From: Mycolicibacterium rhodesiae JS60
GTDB taxonomy: Bacteria > Actinomycetota > Actinomycetes > Mycobacteriales > Mycobacteriaceae
Assembly: GCA_000230935.2 (NCBI GenBank)
Contig: AGIQ01000003.1
Span: forward strand, 434,001 to 498,000
Direction of reading: 5' to 3'
DNA: 64,000 bases
Part shown: positions 8,292 to 16,771 of the stretch, piece after piece
Layout of the letters: each line of letters starts with the position of its first letter
How positions within the stretch are numbered: position 1 is the first letter of the stretch
Program-made: the position numbers and the translations under genes
The notes under the pieces: model-generated
What the model was told of the DNA's origin: nothing
The model's database searches: none
The model's input: only the letters and a program-made list of their open reading frames with translations

Positions 8292-9386
8292 TCACTTGGT
8301 CGCGATGTAGTAGAGGTTGATCGGATCGGTGTCGATCTCGTGAACCGCGACCTCCGGGAAACCCGCGTCGGCGAGCATCGAGGTAGCGAGCTGCCGGCCC
8401 CACGCCGTTCCCAGGCCCGCACCGCCGTAGGCCAGCGACACCGACATGCAGTGCATCGTCGACACCGTGAACAGATACGGACTCAGCGGTACCCCGACGT
8501 TCTCTTCGAGCTTGCTCGAGGCCTTGATGTCCACCATCAACAACACCCCGCCGGGCCGCAGGGCCCGATGGATGTTGGCCAGGACGCGCGCGGGCTGCGC
8601 CTGATCGTGGATGGCGTCGAACACGGTGATGACGTCATAGGCGTCGACGACATCGAGAGCCGCGAGATCGCCGCGCACAAACGACGCGTTGTCCAGCCCG
8701 AGCCGGCCGGCCTCGGCCATTGCCGCCGCGACGCCTTCCTCGGAGAAGTCGATGCCGGTGAACCGGCTGTTCGGGAAGGCCCGTGCCATCACGTTGATCG
8801 CGTGACCGCTGCCGCACCCCCAGTCGGAGACCTGGGCGCCGGCGCGCAACCGCTCGGGCAAGCCGGGCGCCATCGGCAGGATCGCGTCCACCAGCGCGGC
8901 GTCGAACACCTCGCCGCTCTGCTCGGCCATCAAGGCGTGGAATCGGGGGTAGGCGGTGTAGGGCAGGCCACCGCCGTTGTGAAAGCAGCCGACGATCTTC
9001 TGTTCGATCTCGCCGAGAAGCGGGATGAACTGCGCCAGCCGGGACAGATTGTCCGGACCGGCCGCCCGCGTCAGCACGGCCGCGCGATGTTCTGGAAGCC
9101 GGTAGGTCGCCGAGCTTGCGTCGTAGTCCACGACACCGCCGGTCACCATGCCGCCCAACCACTCCCGCACATAACGCTCGTTGAGCCCGGCCGCGTCGGC
9201 GATCTGGGCGCTGGTTGCCGGCGGCAACTGGGACATCGTGTCGAACAAGCCGGTTTGGTGCCCGATGCTGGCCAGGATCACCACGCTGGCGGCATCGATG
9301 GCACCGATCATCCGGCCGGCGAACTCTTCGGTCGTCTCAGCTTCGAAGATTGGCTTTACCGATGGGGATTCATTCGTCGTCGTCAT
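8292..9386 (-). CDS. SAM-dependent methyltransferase with N-terminal winged helix
   Basis: This 364-residue protein has an N-terminal dimerisation/winged-helix part (SAQIADAAGLNERYVREWLGG, about residues 59-78) and a class I methyltransferase domain whose SAM-binding motif is VSDWGCGSGHAINVMA near residue 187. The layout matches M. tuberculosis Rv2258c, once called a regulator but structurally a methyltransferase. The substrate is not evident. It is co-directional with the serine hydrolase and probably co-transcribed. Confidence 0.85.
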   Translation of the reverse strand: MTTTNESPSVKPIFEAETTEEFAGRMIGAIDAASVVILASIGHQTGLFDTMSQLPPATSAQIADAAGLNERYVREWLGGMVTGGVVDYDASSATYRLPEHRAAVLTRAAGPDNLSRLAQFIPLLGEIEQKIVGCFHNGGGLPYTAYPRFHALMAEQSGEVFDAALVDAILPMAPGLPERLRAGAQVSDWGCGSGHAINVMARAFPNSRFTGIDFSEEGVAAAMAEAGRLGLDNASFVRGDLAALDVVDAYDVITVFDAIHDQAQPARVLANIHRALRPGGVLLMVDIKASSKLEENVGVPLSPYLFTVSTMHCMSVSLAYGGAGLGTAWGRQLATSMLADAGFPEVAVHEIDTDPINLYYIATK

Positions 9387-9477
9387 GGTCCGAGCCTAGG
9401 CAAATGGCACTGGCACTGGCATCGGCCAAATTATGCAAATTCAGCGATTTCCGGTCTGGCACAAATGATGCGAACGA

Positions 9478-11100
9478 TCAACGCAGGCCGGGACCGAACT
9501 TCTCGTGCGCCCAGGCCGCCGCGGCGGTGCGAGAGGAGACCCCGAGCTTGGCGTAGATATTGGCCAGGTGACGAGCCACCGTTCGCTCGCTGATGAACAA
9601 CGCCGATGCCACCTGCTTGTTGGTGTCACCACTCGCGATTGCCTTGATGATTTCAGTCTCCCGCTTGGTCAATTCGTCCGTCGTCGGTGCGCCACAGGTC
9701 GGTGCCGACTCGACCGACAACTGGCGGTAGATACTTGCCGCCGTCGCCTCGTCCGCGATCGCGACCTCGTCAGCGCCTAGGCCCCGATGGGCCAGCGCCA
9801 TCCACTCGTATATCTGAGCGGTCTCGTAACGCGACTGCTGCACGCGATACTGCCGTAGCGCCGTCTCCAGCGATATCAGCGCATCCGCGTAGCGGCCGCA
9901 GCGCACCAGTAGCAAGCCCCGGGCATGGGCGGCCCATGCCTGAAAACCGGGGGTGCAAAACCTGGCCGCCCCAGCCGCCAGTTCGAGGCAATGCTGTTCA
10001 GCCTCATCGAAATCATCACGCGCCAGCGCGATCTCGACGGCGGCGCGCAACAGGCGCATCCGGCCAAACCGGTCGGAGGCGACCAGCGCCAGGCGGAGTT
10101 CCGTCCAGGCTGTTTCGACGTCGCCCAGACTGCACCGCAACAGAGCCTCGCCGGGCTGTGGTTCGATACCGTAGGCCCTGGCGTTGGCAAACGCCTGGAA
10201 GGCGCCATCCACATCGCCGCGCTGCCGACGCACCTCGCCGAGCTGGTAGTACCCCTCTCCGCCAGCCCACGTGTTCACTTCCGCCAGGCCACGACTCGCG
10301 GCTGCCAGCCGCTCTTCCAACAGCCGGTAATTCTCGCTGGCCGCCAAAATCTGTAACCGATGCACGTCGCAGACTCCGCCGTAGGTGGCGGCGTCGACGC
10401 CATCACACCACTGCTCCATCGAGCGCGTCCATGCACGCATCTGCGGCAGGTCTGCAATCCGATGGCAGTAGTGCAGCACGATGCAGTAGATCTCCCCCGC
10501 CCATTCCACCGGCACCTGATCGGCCAACAGCGGCAGCATCGCTTCATCGAACATGCCGTAGGCCTCCGCGGTCCGGCCCTCGAACAGGGCGGACATGCCT
10601 TGGGCCACCAAGCTCAGAGCCGTCAAAGCGGGCACGTCCGCGCGGTCGGCCACCGTGCGCAACTCCGCCGCCCGGTCCACCAGAACGCCCACGTCCTCAC
10701 CCAAGACCGCCACCACGCTCTCGACGTAGATCAGGTATCCGTAGGCGGGACTCTCCGGCGAACCGGCAAGGAGGCGGCGCGCACGACTTGCCCATCCTTG
10801 ACCGATGGCCAGGTGTCCCCGCATCAACCACGCCAAGGCGAGTTCAACGGCCTTCATCGCCGCGGCATTCGGATCGGTTCTGGTCAATTGGGTAAAGACC
10901 AATTCCGCTACCCGCACCGCTTCCTTGCCGTAGCCGATGCGCCACGCGGCGGACGCCATCGCGTCGAGGTCGTCAACGACAAGCGCACCGACACTGTTCG
11001 CTCGTTCGAACGCTCGGTAACTGGCGGCCCACTCCCCCCTGCGGTATGCCGCACGTGCGGATACCAACAGCTCACCAACGGGTTCGGTTCTCACGCTCAC
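9478..11100 (-). CDS. LuxR-family regulator with helical-repeat sensor region
   Basis: A 540-residue protein. The C-terminal residues (about 478-535) form a LuxR/NarL helix-turn-helix with KRETEIIKAIASGDTNKQVA and SERTVARHLANIYAKLGVSSR. The rest is alanine-rich helical repeats resembling the TPR-like region of MalT/LAL regulators, but no Walker ATPase is present. The start is GTG at 11100. It is divergent from mscR, 99 bases away, and could control it. As I recall the M. tuberculosis order, this gene is an insertion between Rv2258c and Rv2259. Confidence 0.82.
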   Translation of the reverse strand: MSVRTEPVGELLVSARAAYRRGEWAASYRAFERANSVGALVVDDLDAMASAAWRIGYGKEAVRVAELVFTQLTRTDPNAAAMKAVELALAWLMRGHLAIGQGWASRARRLLAGSPESPAYGYLIYVESVVAVLGEDVGVLVDRAAELRTVADRADVPALTALSLVAQGMSALFEGRTAEAYGMFDEAMLPLLADQVPVEWAGEIYCIVLHYCHRIADLPQMRAWTRSMEQWCDGVDAATYGGVCDVHRLQILAASENYRLLEERLAAASRGLAEVNTWAGGEGYYQLGEVRRQRGDVDGAFQAFANARAYGIEPQPGEALLRCSLGDVETAWTELRLALVASDRFGRMRLLRAAVEIALARDDFDEAEQHCLELAAGAARFCTPGFQAWAAHARGLLLVRCGRYADALISLETALRQYRVQQSRYETAQIYEWMALAHRGLGADEVAIADEATAASIYRQLSVESAPTCGAPTTDELTKRETEIIKAIASGDTNKQVASALFISERTVARHLANIYAKLGVSSRTAAAAWAHEKFGPGLR

Positions 11101-11186
11101 AGACGTTCACCGTATCCCGCAGACGGCCTGTTCGGCATTGAGATCGGGCAGTAAGACACTGTCACCGGCCAGCACCGCCGTCGCGC

Positions 11187-11192
11187 TAGGGT
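11187..11192 (+). promoter_or_regulatory. Probable -10 of a leaderless mscR transcript
   Basis: TAGGGT fits TANNNT and ends seven bases before the ATG at 11200, the spacing expected when transcription begins at the start codon. No Shine-Dalgarno sequence lies between. Confidence 0.4.
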
Positions 11193-11199
11193 TTGACCC

Positions 11200-12285
11200 A
11201 TGAGTCAGACAGTGCGTGGTGTGATTTCCAGGTCCAAGAAGCAGCCCGTGGAGTTGGTCGACATCGTGATCCCTGACCCAGGCCCGGGTGAGGTGGTGGT
11301 CAAGGTCATCGCCTGCGGGGTGTGCCACACCGACCTGACCTACCGCGAAGGCGGCATCAACGACGAATACCCCTTCCTGCTCGGCCACGAAGCCGCCGGC
11401 ACCGTCGAGACCGTCGGCGCCGGGGTCACCAACGTCGAACCCGGCGACTTCGTGATCCTGAACTGGCGCGCCGTCTGCGGGCAGTGCCGCGCCTGCAAAC
11501 GCGGCCGCCCCTGGTACTGCTTCGACACCCACAACGCCACCCAGAAAATGACCCTGACCGACGGCACCGAACTGACCCCCGCCCTCGGGATCGGGGCCTT
11601 CGCCGACAAAACCCTGGTCCATGAAGGCCAATGCACCAAGGTCGATCCCGAAGCCGACCCCGCCGTCGCCGGCCTTTTGGGCTGTGGGGTGATGGCCGGG
11701 CTGGGCGCCGCGGTCAACACCGGCGCCATCAGCCGCGACGACACCGTCGCCGTGATCGGCTGCGGCGGTGTGGGTGATGCCGCGATCGCCGGAGCCGCCC
11801 TGGTCGGGGCCCGCACGATCATCGCCGTCGACACCGACAACACCAAGCTCGGCTGGGCCCGCGAATTCGGGGCCACCCACACCATCAACGCCAAGGAATT
11901 GGACGCCGTGGAGACCATCCAGGACCTGACCGACGGGTTCGGTGCCGACGTCGTCATCGACGCCGTCGGGCGCCCGGAAACCTGGAAGCAGGCGTTCTAC
12001 GCCCGCGACCTGGCCGGAACCGTTGTCCTGGTGGGTGTTCCAACCCCCGACATGCGCCTGGACATGCCGCTGGTCGACTTCTTCTCCCGCGGCGGATCCC
12101 TGAAATCCTCCTGGTACGGCGACTGCCTACCCGAACGCGACTTCCCTACCCTCATCAGCCTGTACCGCCAAGGCCGCCTGCCCCTGGACAAATTCGTCTC
12201 CGAACGCATCGGCTTAGATGAGGTCGAGTCGGCATTCCATCGCATGCACGCCGGCGAAGTCCTGCGCTCGGTGGTGATCCTGTGA
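11200..12285 (+). CDS. mscR: S-nitrosomycothiol reductase / mycothiol-dependent formaldehyde dehydrogenase
   Basis: This 361-residue class III-type zinc alcohol dehydrogenase has catalytic zinc ligands in CGVCHTDL and GHEAAG, the structural zinc tetracysteine (CGQCRACKRGRPWYC) and the NAD-binding motif GCGGVGDAA near residue 187. In mycobacteria this enzyme uses mycothiol adducts to detoxify formaldehyde and S-nitrosothiols (MscR/AdhE2, Rv2259). The stop overlaps the start of the metallo-hydrolase by 4 bases, the same pairing as Rv2259-Rv2260, which suggests that the hydrolase processes the mycothiol thioester product. Confidence 0.92.
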   Translation: MSQTVRGVISRSKKQPVELVDIVIPDPGPGEVVVKVIACGVCHTDLTYREGGINDEYPFLLGHEAAGTVETVGAGVTNVEPGDFVILNWRAVCGQCRACKRGRPWYCFDTHNATQKMTLTDGTELTPALGIGAFADKTLVHEGQCTKVDPEADPAVAGLLGCGVMAGLGAAVNTGAISRDDTVAVIGCGGVGDAAIAGAALVGARTIIAVDTDNTKLGWAREFGATHTINAKELDAVETIQDLTDGFGADVVIDAVGRPETWKQAFYARDLAGTVVLVGVPTPDMRLDMPLVDFFSRGGSLKSSWYGDCLPERDFPTLISLYRQGRLPLDKFVSERIGLDEVESAFHRMHAGEVLRSVVIL

Positions 12286-12905
12286 GTGGTATCGAGCGGG
12301 TGGTCACCAGCGGCACCTTCGAACTCGACGGCGGCAGTTGGGAAGTCGACAACAACATCTGGATCGTCGGTGACGATTCCGAGGTGATCGTCATCGATGC
12401 CGCCCACAACGCCAAGGCCATCTCCGACGCTGTCGGCAACCGCCATGTCGTCGCGGTGGTGTGCACACACGGCCACAACGACCACATCACCGTCGCGCCG
12501 CAGCTGTCTGCCGACCTCGACGCCCCGATCCTGCTGAATCCCGCCGATGACATGTTGTGGCGAATGACCCACGGCGACAAAGAGTTCCGCACCCTCGAAG
12601 ACGGCCAGGTGCTCAAGGCCGACGGCATCGAGGTACACGCCATCGCCACCCCGGGACACTCGCCGGGCTCTACCTGCCTCTATGCGCCTGCGCTGGGTGC
12701 CGTGTTCTCCGGCGACACCCTGTTCCAAGGTGGCCCCGGCGCCACCGGCCGCTCGTTCTCCGACTTCCCGACCATTCTCGGGTCGATCAAAGACAAGCTC
12801 GGGAAGCTGCCCGCCGACACCGTCGTCTATACCGGCCACGGCGACACCACCCGGATCGGCGACGAACTGGTCAACTACGACGAGTGGGTGAAGCGCGGCT
12901 CTTAA
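12282..12905 (+). CDS. MBL-fold metallo-hydrolase, glyoxalase II-like
   Basis: A 207-residue metallo-beta-lactamase fold protein with the binuclear zinc motif HGHNDH (about residues 64-69), a further His in ATPGHSPGS, and a final YTGHGD. Glyoxalase II-type members cleave thioesters; coupling to mscR makes S-formyl-mycothiol a plausible substrate (inference). The GTG start at 12282 overlaps the mscR stop (GTGA). The stop overlaps the convergent dehydrogenase by 4 bases. Confidence 0.87.
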   Translation: MSGIERVVTSGTFELDGGSWEVDNNIWIVGDDSEVIVIDAAHNAKAISDAVGNRHVVAVVCTHGHNDHITVAPQLSADLDAPILLNPADDMLWRMTHGDKEFRTLEDGQVLKADGIEVHAIATPGHSPGSTCLYAPALGAVFSGDTLFQGGPGATGRSFSDFPTILGSIKDKLGKLPADTVVYTGHGDTTRIGDELVNYDEWVKRGS

Positions 12906-14056
12906 GGCGCCGTCACCGTGCTGCGGGGATCGACGAGGATCTTCGCGTGCGCCTCGGGATCCCCCAATGCCTCGAAGGCCGCGGCGACGCCGTCGAGCCC
13001 GACCTTGCCGGTGACCAGAGCGGACGCGTCGAGCTTGCCGTCGGCCAGCATGTGCAGGGTGTCGCGGAATTCCAGTGGCGTATAAGCGAAGACGAATCGG
13101 AGGTCGAGCTCTTTGGCGTTGGCCATCGCCGGGCGCAGCTGGTCGGCCGCCATGCACACGCCGGCCACGACCACCCGTGAGTTCAGCGGCGCCGCAGCGA
13201 TGATTCCGTCGAGAACACCAGGTACGCCGACGCATTCAAAGATCACCGGCCGCTTGGGTCCTGCCGCGCCCAGCGCGTCGGCGACGCGGTAGACGTGCTG
13301 CCACCCGGGTAGCTTCCGCAACTTCTCCATGGCGCTCATGCCCCTCTCGTAGAGGGCCGGGGCGTCGATCGGCGCGGCCGCCCTTTCGTAGGGCGAGTCC
13401 ACCTTCGGATCGACGACGACGTGGGCACCGCAGCGGGCCGCCAATGCTCGGCGGCCTGCCGAGAAATCACTGGCGACGATGGTCTGGACCCCGAGCGTCC
13501 TGAGTTGGCAGATGATCCCCAAACCAACTGGCCCGCAGCCGATCACGACGGCCGCGTCACTCTTCTTGATGTCGCTGCGTCGCACCGCATGCAGGGCGAC
13601 GGCCATCGGCTCGGTGAGCGACGCGATGTCCAGGGACAGTCCGTTGGGCACCGCGAACGTCATCGCTGCCTGAACCACGACCTGCTCGGCGTAGCCACCA
13701 GGCGCCAGTGGGGACAGCCCGGTCAAGTGCACCCCGCCATTGGCCCGAATCAGCGGGAAGGACACCACCCGCGTCCCGACCTTGAAGGCCTTCGGAGTCT
13801 TTCGCCCACACTCGGCGACCTCTCCGGAGAATTCGTGACCCATCACCACCGGAGTGTCGCTGCGCATGAAGTCGCGGTAGCCCATCTCCTGCGTGTTGCT
13901 GCTCAATTCGTCGGCATGGTCCTTGGCATGCAGATCCGATCCGCAGATGCCACAACTGGCGACATCGAGTACCAGCTGGCCGTCCGCGGGTTGCGGCGCG
14001 GGCATCTCGACCACCGACAGGGTTCCGTGCACACAACTGACAGCCTTCACAACCAC
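12902..14056 (-). CDS. Zinc-dependent medium-chain alcohol dehydrogenase
   Basis: A 384-residue MDR dehydrogenase. CGICGSDLHAKDHADE and VMGHEFSGEV carry the catalytic zinc ligands; VVIGCGPVGLGI is the nucleotide-binding turn at about residues 170-181. The four-Cys structural zinc lobe of typical alcohol dehydrogenases is not visible, and an insertion sits between the first zinc ligand and the GHE motif. GTG at 14056 or 14050 can serve as start. The substrate is unknown. It converges on the MBL gene and its own stop overlaps that gene's end. Confidence 0.85.
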   Translation of the reverse strand: MVVKAVSCVHGTLSVVEMPAPQPADGQLVLDVASCGICGSDLHAKDHADELSSNTQEMGYRDFMRSDTPVVMGHEFSGEVAECGRKTPKAFKVGTRVVSFPLIRANGGVHLTGLSPLAPGGYAEQVVVQAAMTFAVPNGLSLDIASLTEPMAVALHAVRRSDIKKSDAAVVIGCGPVGLGIICQLRTLGVQTIVASDFSAGRRALAARCGAHVVVDPKVDSPYERAAAPIDAPALYERGMSAMEKLRKLPGWQHVYRVADALGAAGPKRPVIFECVGVPGVLDGIIAAAPLNSRVVVAGVCMAADQLRPAMANAKELDLRFVFAYTPLEFRDTLHMLADGKLDASALVTGKVGLDGVAAAFEALGDPEAHAKILVDPRSTVTAP

Positions 14057-14070
14057 CGAGTGTAGGCGTG

Positions 14071-14799
14071 CTATTCGCCGAGGACCCTGCGTTTCTCCGC
14101 GTCGAACTCGTCCTGTGTCAGCGCACCGGAATCGCGAAGAGCAGCCAGGGTTTTCAGCTGCTCCAGGCGGACGCCCTGATCCGACGGCGTGTATTGGTGA
14201 GTCGGGGTGAACTGCTCCAGTGGCGCGTCGGCGACGAAGGCCACCGCTCCAGTTGTGGTGCGCCGCAGACGCAGCACCAACGACACCATCAGGTCCACTA
14301 GGCCCAGCGCGAACACCGCGCCGAAAACCCAGGGCAGATAGTCGGAGCCGCCGTCCTTGCCGAACGCCAGCCTCGGATTGATGTAGCCGTTCACCTGACC
14401 GTCCGTGCGAATCGTGTACGTGCCTGCGGCGGGAATGTCGGCAGTCCAGATCCGGACGTGAGCGTCGTTGTTGATTGTGGTCCGGCCGCCCTGGTTTTCG
14501 GTCAACACCGGATCGGCGACCCCCTCGGGCGGGATGATGCCCACCTTCAAAGGCGGTATCGGAAATCCTTTCGACGCCGACGTGTGAAAGCTGATCTGCG
14601 CCTGGCCAGCCGGCAGCTGCACCTGCCCCGAACCCGGGATGGGCACCTCGCCGTAGGCGTCGAAATCGTCGAGCACGAAGGCGTTGAGCATCATCGTGAC
14701 GAAGAAGCCGATCGCGCCGACGATCATCATGAAAATGCCCGACGCCATCAGGAGGCGGGAGACGGTCTTGGTGCCGGCCATGGTGAGAAAGTGTGTCAC
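14071..14799 (-). CDS. Membrane protein with C-terminal SHOCT-like domain
   Basis: About 242 residues. A first membrane helix (LLMASGIFMMIVGAIGFFVT) is followed by an extracytoplasmic beta-rich segment, a second helix (WVFGAVFALGLVDLMVSLVL) and a C-terminal SHOCT-type motif (LEQLKTLAALRDSGALTQDE...). The GTG at 14799 overlaps the TetR stop by 4 bases and fits translational coupling; ATG at 14781 is a close alternative. The role is unknown; pairing with a TetR gene suggests an envelope-stress or efflux-linked unit. Confidence 0.75.
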   Translation of the reverse strand: MTHFLTMAGTKTVSRLLMASGIFMMIVGAIGFFVTMMLNAFVLDDFDAYGEVPIPGSGQVQLPAGQAQISFHTSASKGFPIPPLKVGIIPPEGVADPVLTENQGGRTTINNDAHVRIWTADIPAAGTYTIRTDGQVNGYINPRLAFGKDGGSDYLPWVFGAVFALGLVDLMVSLVLRLRRTTTGAVAFVADAPLEQFTPTHQYTPSDQGVRLEQLKTLAALRDSGALTQDEFDAEKRRVLGE

Positions 14800-15479
14800 G
14801 CCGGGCTCTGCGCCGCGGCTCCTATCAACCAGGTCGTCAGTCCGGTCCGCAGCGCGTCGACGAACCGCGCGTGCGGGTCGGGAAAACCGAGCTCCCCGAT
14901 CACCTGAAGCACCGCTTCGGTGGGCACCGAGAACGGGTACATGCCGGCGACCAGGCTCAACGCGCCCTCGCCGAAGAACGCCACGAACTCCTCGGGAAGC
15001 CACGGCAGCTGCCGGCCCACCAGCTCCGAGAGCGCTGCGATGCTGCCCATGGCGCGCATCTTGAAGTCACGGGCGAACTCCCCCGCGATGTTGCGTTCCA
15101 GCACCCCGGCCATCGCCCCGAGCAGCTCGCACAGCAGCCGTCGCTCCACCAGAGTGTCGGTGAGAATGCCGGCCAGCCGAATCTCGTTGGCGAATCCAGA
15201 TTTTCGCGCCCGTGGCGGCCCGAGCCGGGTCGACAATTCGGCCAGGAAATCCCGGCACTCCTCGTCGAGCACCTCCAGGAGGATCGCTTCCCTGGTGTCG
15301 AAGTAGCGCAGCACATTGGATTTCGCGAGCCCGACCCGCTCGCTGATATCGCGCAACGTGACCTCGTCGACGCCCCGCTCGGCCAGCGCGTCGCGGGCGG
15401 CCGCCAAGATCGCCGAGCGCCGGGCGGCGAACTGCTCGGGCCGCCGGGCGCGCTGAAACGTCGAGGTCACAGCAGACAA
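14796..15479 (-). CDS. TetR-family transcriptional regulator
   Basis: A 227-residue protein with an N-terminal TetR helix-turn-helix (LRDISERVGLAKSNVLRYFD, about residues 44-63) and a long all-helical effector domain. TTG at 15479 or GTG at 15470 may be the start. It is divergent from the SDR gene across a gap with direct repeats (15485-15520), so it probably represses the SDR and itself. Its stop is coupled to the SHOCT membrane protein. Confidence 0.88.
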   Translation of the reverse strand: MSAVTSTFQRARRPEQFAARRSAILAAARDALAERGVDEVTLRDISERVGLAKSNVLRYFDTREAILLEVLDEECRDFLAELSTRLGPPRARKSGFANEIRLAGILTDTLVERRLLCELLGAMAGVLERNIAGEFARDFKMRAMGSIAALSELVGRQLPWLPEEFVAFFGEGALSLVAGMYPFSVPTEAVLQVIGELGFPDPHARFVDALRTGLTTWLIGAAAQSPA

Positions 15480-15484
15480 TTTAG

Positions 15485-15520
15485 CAGACCAACGTTCTCT
15501 TGTTATCAGACCGTTGTTCT
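15485..15520. promoter_or_regulatory. Direct repeats in a divergent promoter, candidate TetR operator
   Basis: CAGACCAACGTTCT (15485-15498) and CAGACCGTTGTTCT (15507-15520) agree at 11 of 14 positions and are 22 bases apart, about two helical turns. They fill most of the space between the TetR start and the SDR start, where an autoregulatory operator would be expected. Confidence 0.35.
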
Positions 15521-15535
15521 GTTAATGTCGCGGAC

Positions 15536-16483
15536 ATGACTGATCTCGCCCTCTCGATCCCCGACCTCTCCGGGAAATTCGCCGTCGTCACCGGCTCCAA
15601 CAGCGGGCTGGGACTGGGCGTCACCAAGCGATTCGCCGCCGCCGGCGCCGACGTCGTGATGGCCATCCGCAACCGCGCCAAAGGCGAGGCGGCGATCGCC
15701 GATATTCGCGCGCACGTCCCCGACGCCAAGCTGACCATCAAGAACCTGGACCTCTCATCCCTGGCCAGCGTCGCTGCGCTCGGCGAGGAACTGAATTCCG
15801 AAGGCCGACCGATCGACATCCTGGTCAACAACGCCGGCGTGATGCAGCCACCGCAGCGCGACACCACGGCTGACGGCTTCGAGCTGCAGTTCGGCAGTAA
15901 CCATCTGGGACACTTCGCCCTGACCGCTCACCTGCTGCCGCTGCTGCGCGCCGCCGGCGATGCTCGGGTGGTATCGCTGAGCAGCCTGGCCGCCCGCTTC
16001 GGCCGGATCAATTTCGACGATCCCAATTTCGAGCGCACCTACTCCGCCAACCTGTCCTACGGCCAGTCCAAGATCGCGACACTGATGTTCGCCCTCGAGC
16101 TCGACCGGCTCAGCCGCCAACACGGCTGGGGCTTGATGTCCAATGCCGCCCATCCCGGCCTGTGCAAGACCAACCTGCAGATCAGTGGGCCTTCGCACGG
16201 CCGCGAGAAGCCGACCGCACTGGCGCGGTTCTACCAGTTCAGCTGGCGCTACCTGCCATTCATGTGGCAGGAGGTCGACGAAGGCATCGTTCCGGTGCTG
16301 TATGCGGCGGCCGACCCGAAGGCCCGCGGCGCCGAGTTCTACGGTCCGCGCGGCTTCCAGGAGTTCGCCGGCGGCGGGGTCACCGAGGCGAAGATCCCGG
16401 ACCGCGCCGCCGACGCGCAAGACTGCCGGCGCCTATGGCAACTGTCCGAACAGCTCACCGGTGTCAGTTATCCGACGAACTAG
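15536..16483 (+). CDS. Short-chain dehydrogenase/reductase
   Basis: A 315-residue SDR related to retinol-dehydrogenase-type enzymes. The cofactor motif TGSNSGLGLG lies at about residues 19-28, NNAG near residue 100, and the catalytic pair is in YGQSK (about residues 175-179). ATG at 15536 is chosen because it precedes the conserved N-terminus; earlier in-frame codons lie in the regulatory region. It corresponds to Rv2263 of M. tuberculosis by position. The substrate is unknown. Confidence 0.88.
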   Translation: MTDLALSIPDLSGKFAVVTGSNSGLGLGVTKRFAAAGADVVMAIRNRAKGEAAIADIRAHVPDAKLTIKNLDLSSLASVAALGEELNSEGRPIDILVNNAGVMQPPQRDTTADGFELQFGSNHLGHFALTAHLLPLLRAAGDARVVSLSSLAARFGRINFDDPNFERTYSANLSYGQSKIATLMFALELDRLSRQHGWGLMSNAAHPGLCKTNLQISGPSHGREKPTALARFYQFSWRYLPFMWQEVDEGIVPVLYAAADPKARGAEFYGPRGFQEFAGGGVTEAKIPDRAADAQDCRRLWQLSEQLTGVSYPTN

Positions 16484-16500
16484 CCGACAGCGACTAGCGT

Positions 16501-16528
16501 CAACCTCCTACAGGCAAACGGGAGGTTG
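16501..16528 (+). promoter_or_regulatory. Hairpin that encloses the Shine-Dalgarno of the next gene
   Basis: CAACCTCC (16501-16508) pairs perfectly with GGAGGTTG (16521-16528) across a 12-base loop. The right arm is the ribosome-binding site of the gene starting at 16531, so folding would hide it. The structure could control translation, or act as an inefficient end for the SDR transcript. Confidence 0.45.
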
Positions 16529-16530
16529 TC

Positions 16531-16770
16531 ATGGCTCCAGAGGAAGTCACCAAGCCCGCCGGGGGTGCGATGCGGCGGTTCGCGCTGCGCTACTGGGTGG
16601 CGATCACCCTGCTGGTGCTGGCGGCGATATTCATCGCCCAGAACCGCACCCGTCAGCGGGTGCACGTCCTGTGGATCAGTGTCGAATATCCGATGTGGCT
16701 GTTGTTGACCGCGATGCTCGTCGTGGGCATCCTGGTCGGGCTGTTGCTGCACCGCCGCCGCAGGAACTGA
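16531..16770 (+). CDS. LapA-like (DUF1049) small membrane protein
   Basis: A 79-residue protein with two membrane helices (WVAITLLVLAAIFIAQN and MWLLLTAMLVVGILVGLLL) separated by the short VHVLWISVEYP segment and followed by HRRRRN. This is the typical layout of the LapA/DUF1049 family, thought to act in envelope or lipid assembly. A GGGAGG site lies just before ATG at 16531. It ends one base before the methyltransferase gene, so the two form an operon. Confidence 0.8.
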   Translation: MAPEEVTKPAGGAMRRFALRYWVAITLLVLAAIFIAQNRTRQRVHVLWISVEYPMWLLLTAMLVVGILVGLLLHRRRRN

Positions 16771-16771
16771 C

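Noticed and set aside
9400..9470. Short GGCACT direct repeats between the methyltransferase and LuxR genes
   Set aside because: The units are only six to seven bases and occur twice; no dyad or known operator could be supported.
11000..11030. GTTCGAAC near 11010 considered as a second SOS box
   Set aside because: The half-sites are adjacent without the four-base spacer required by LexA, and the site lies inside the LuxR coding region.
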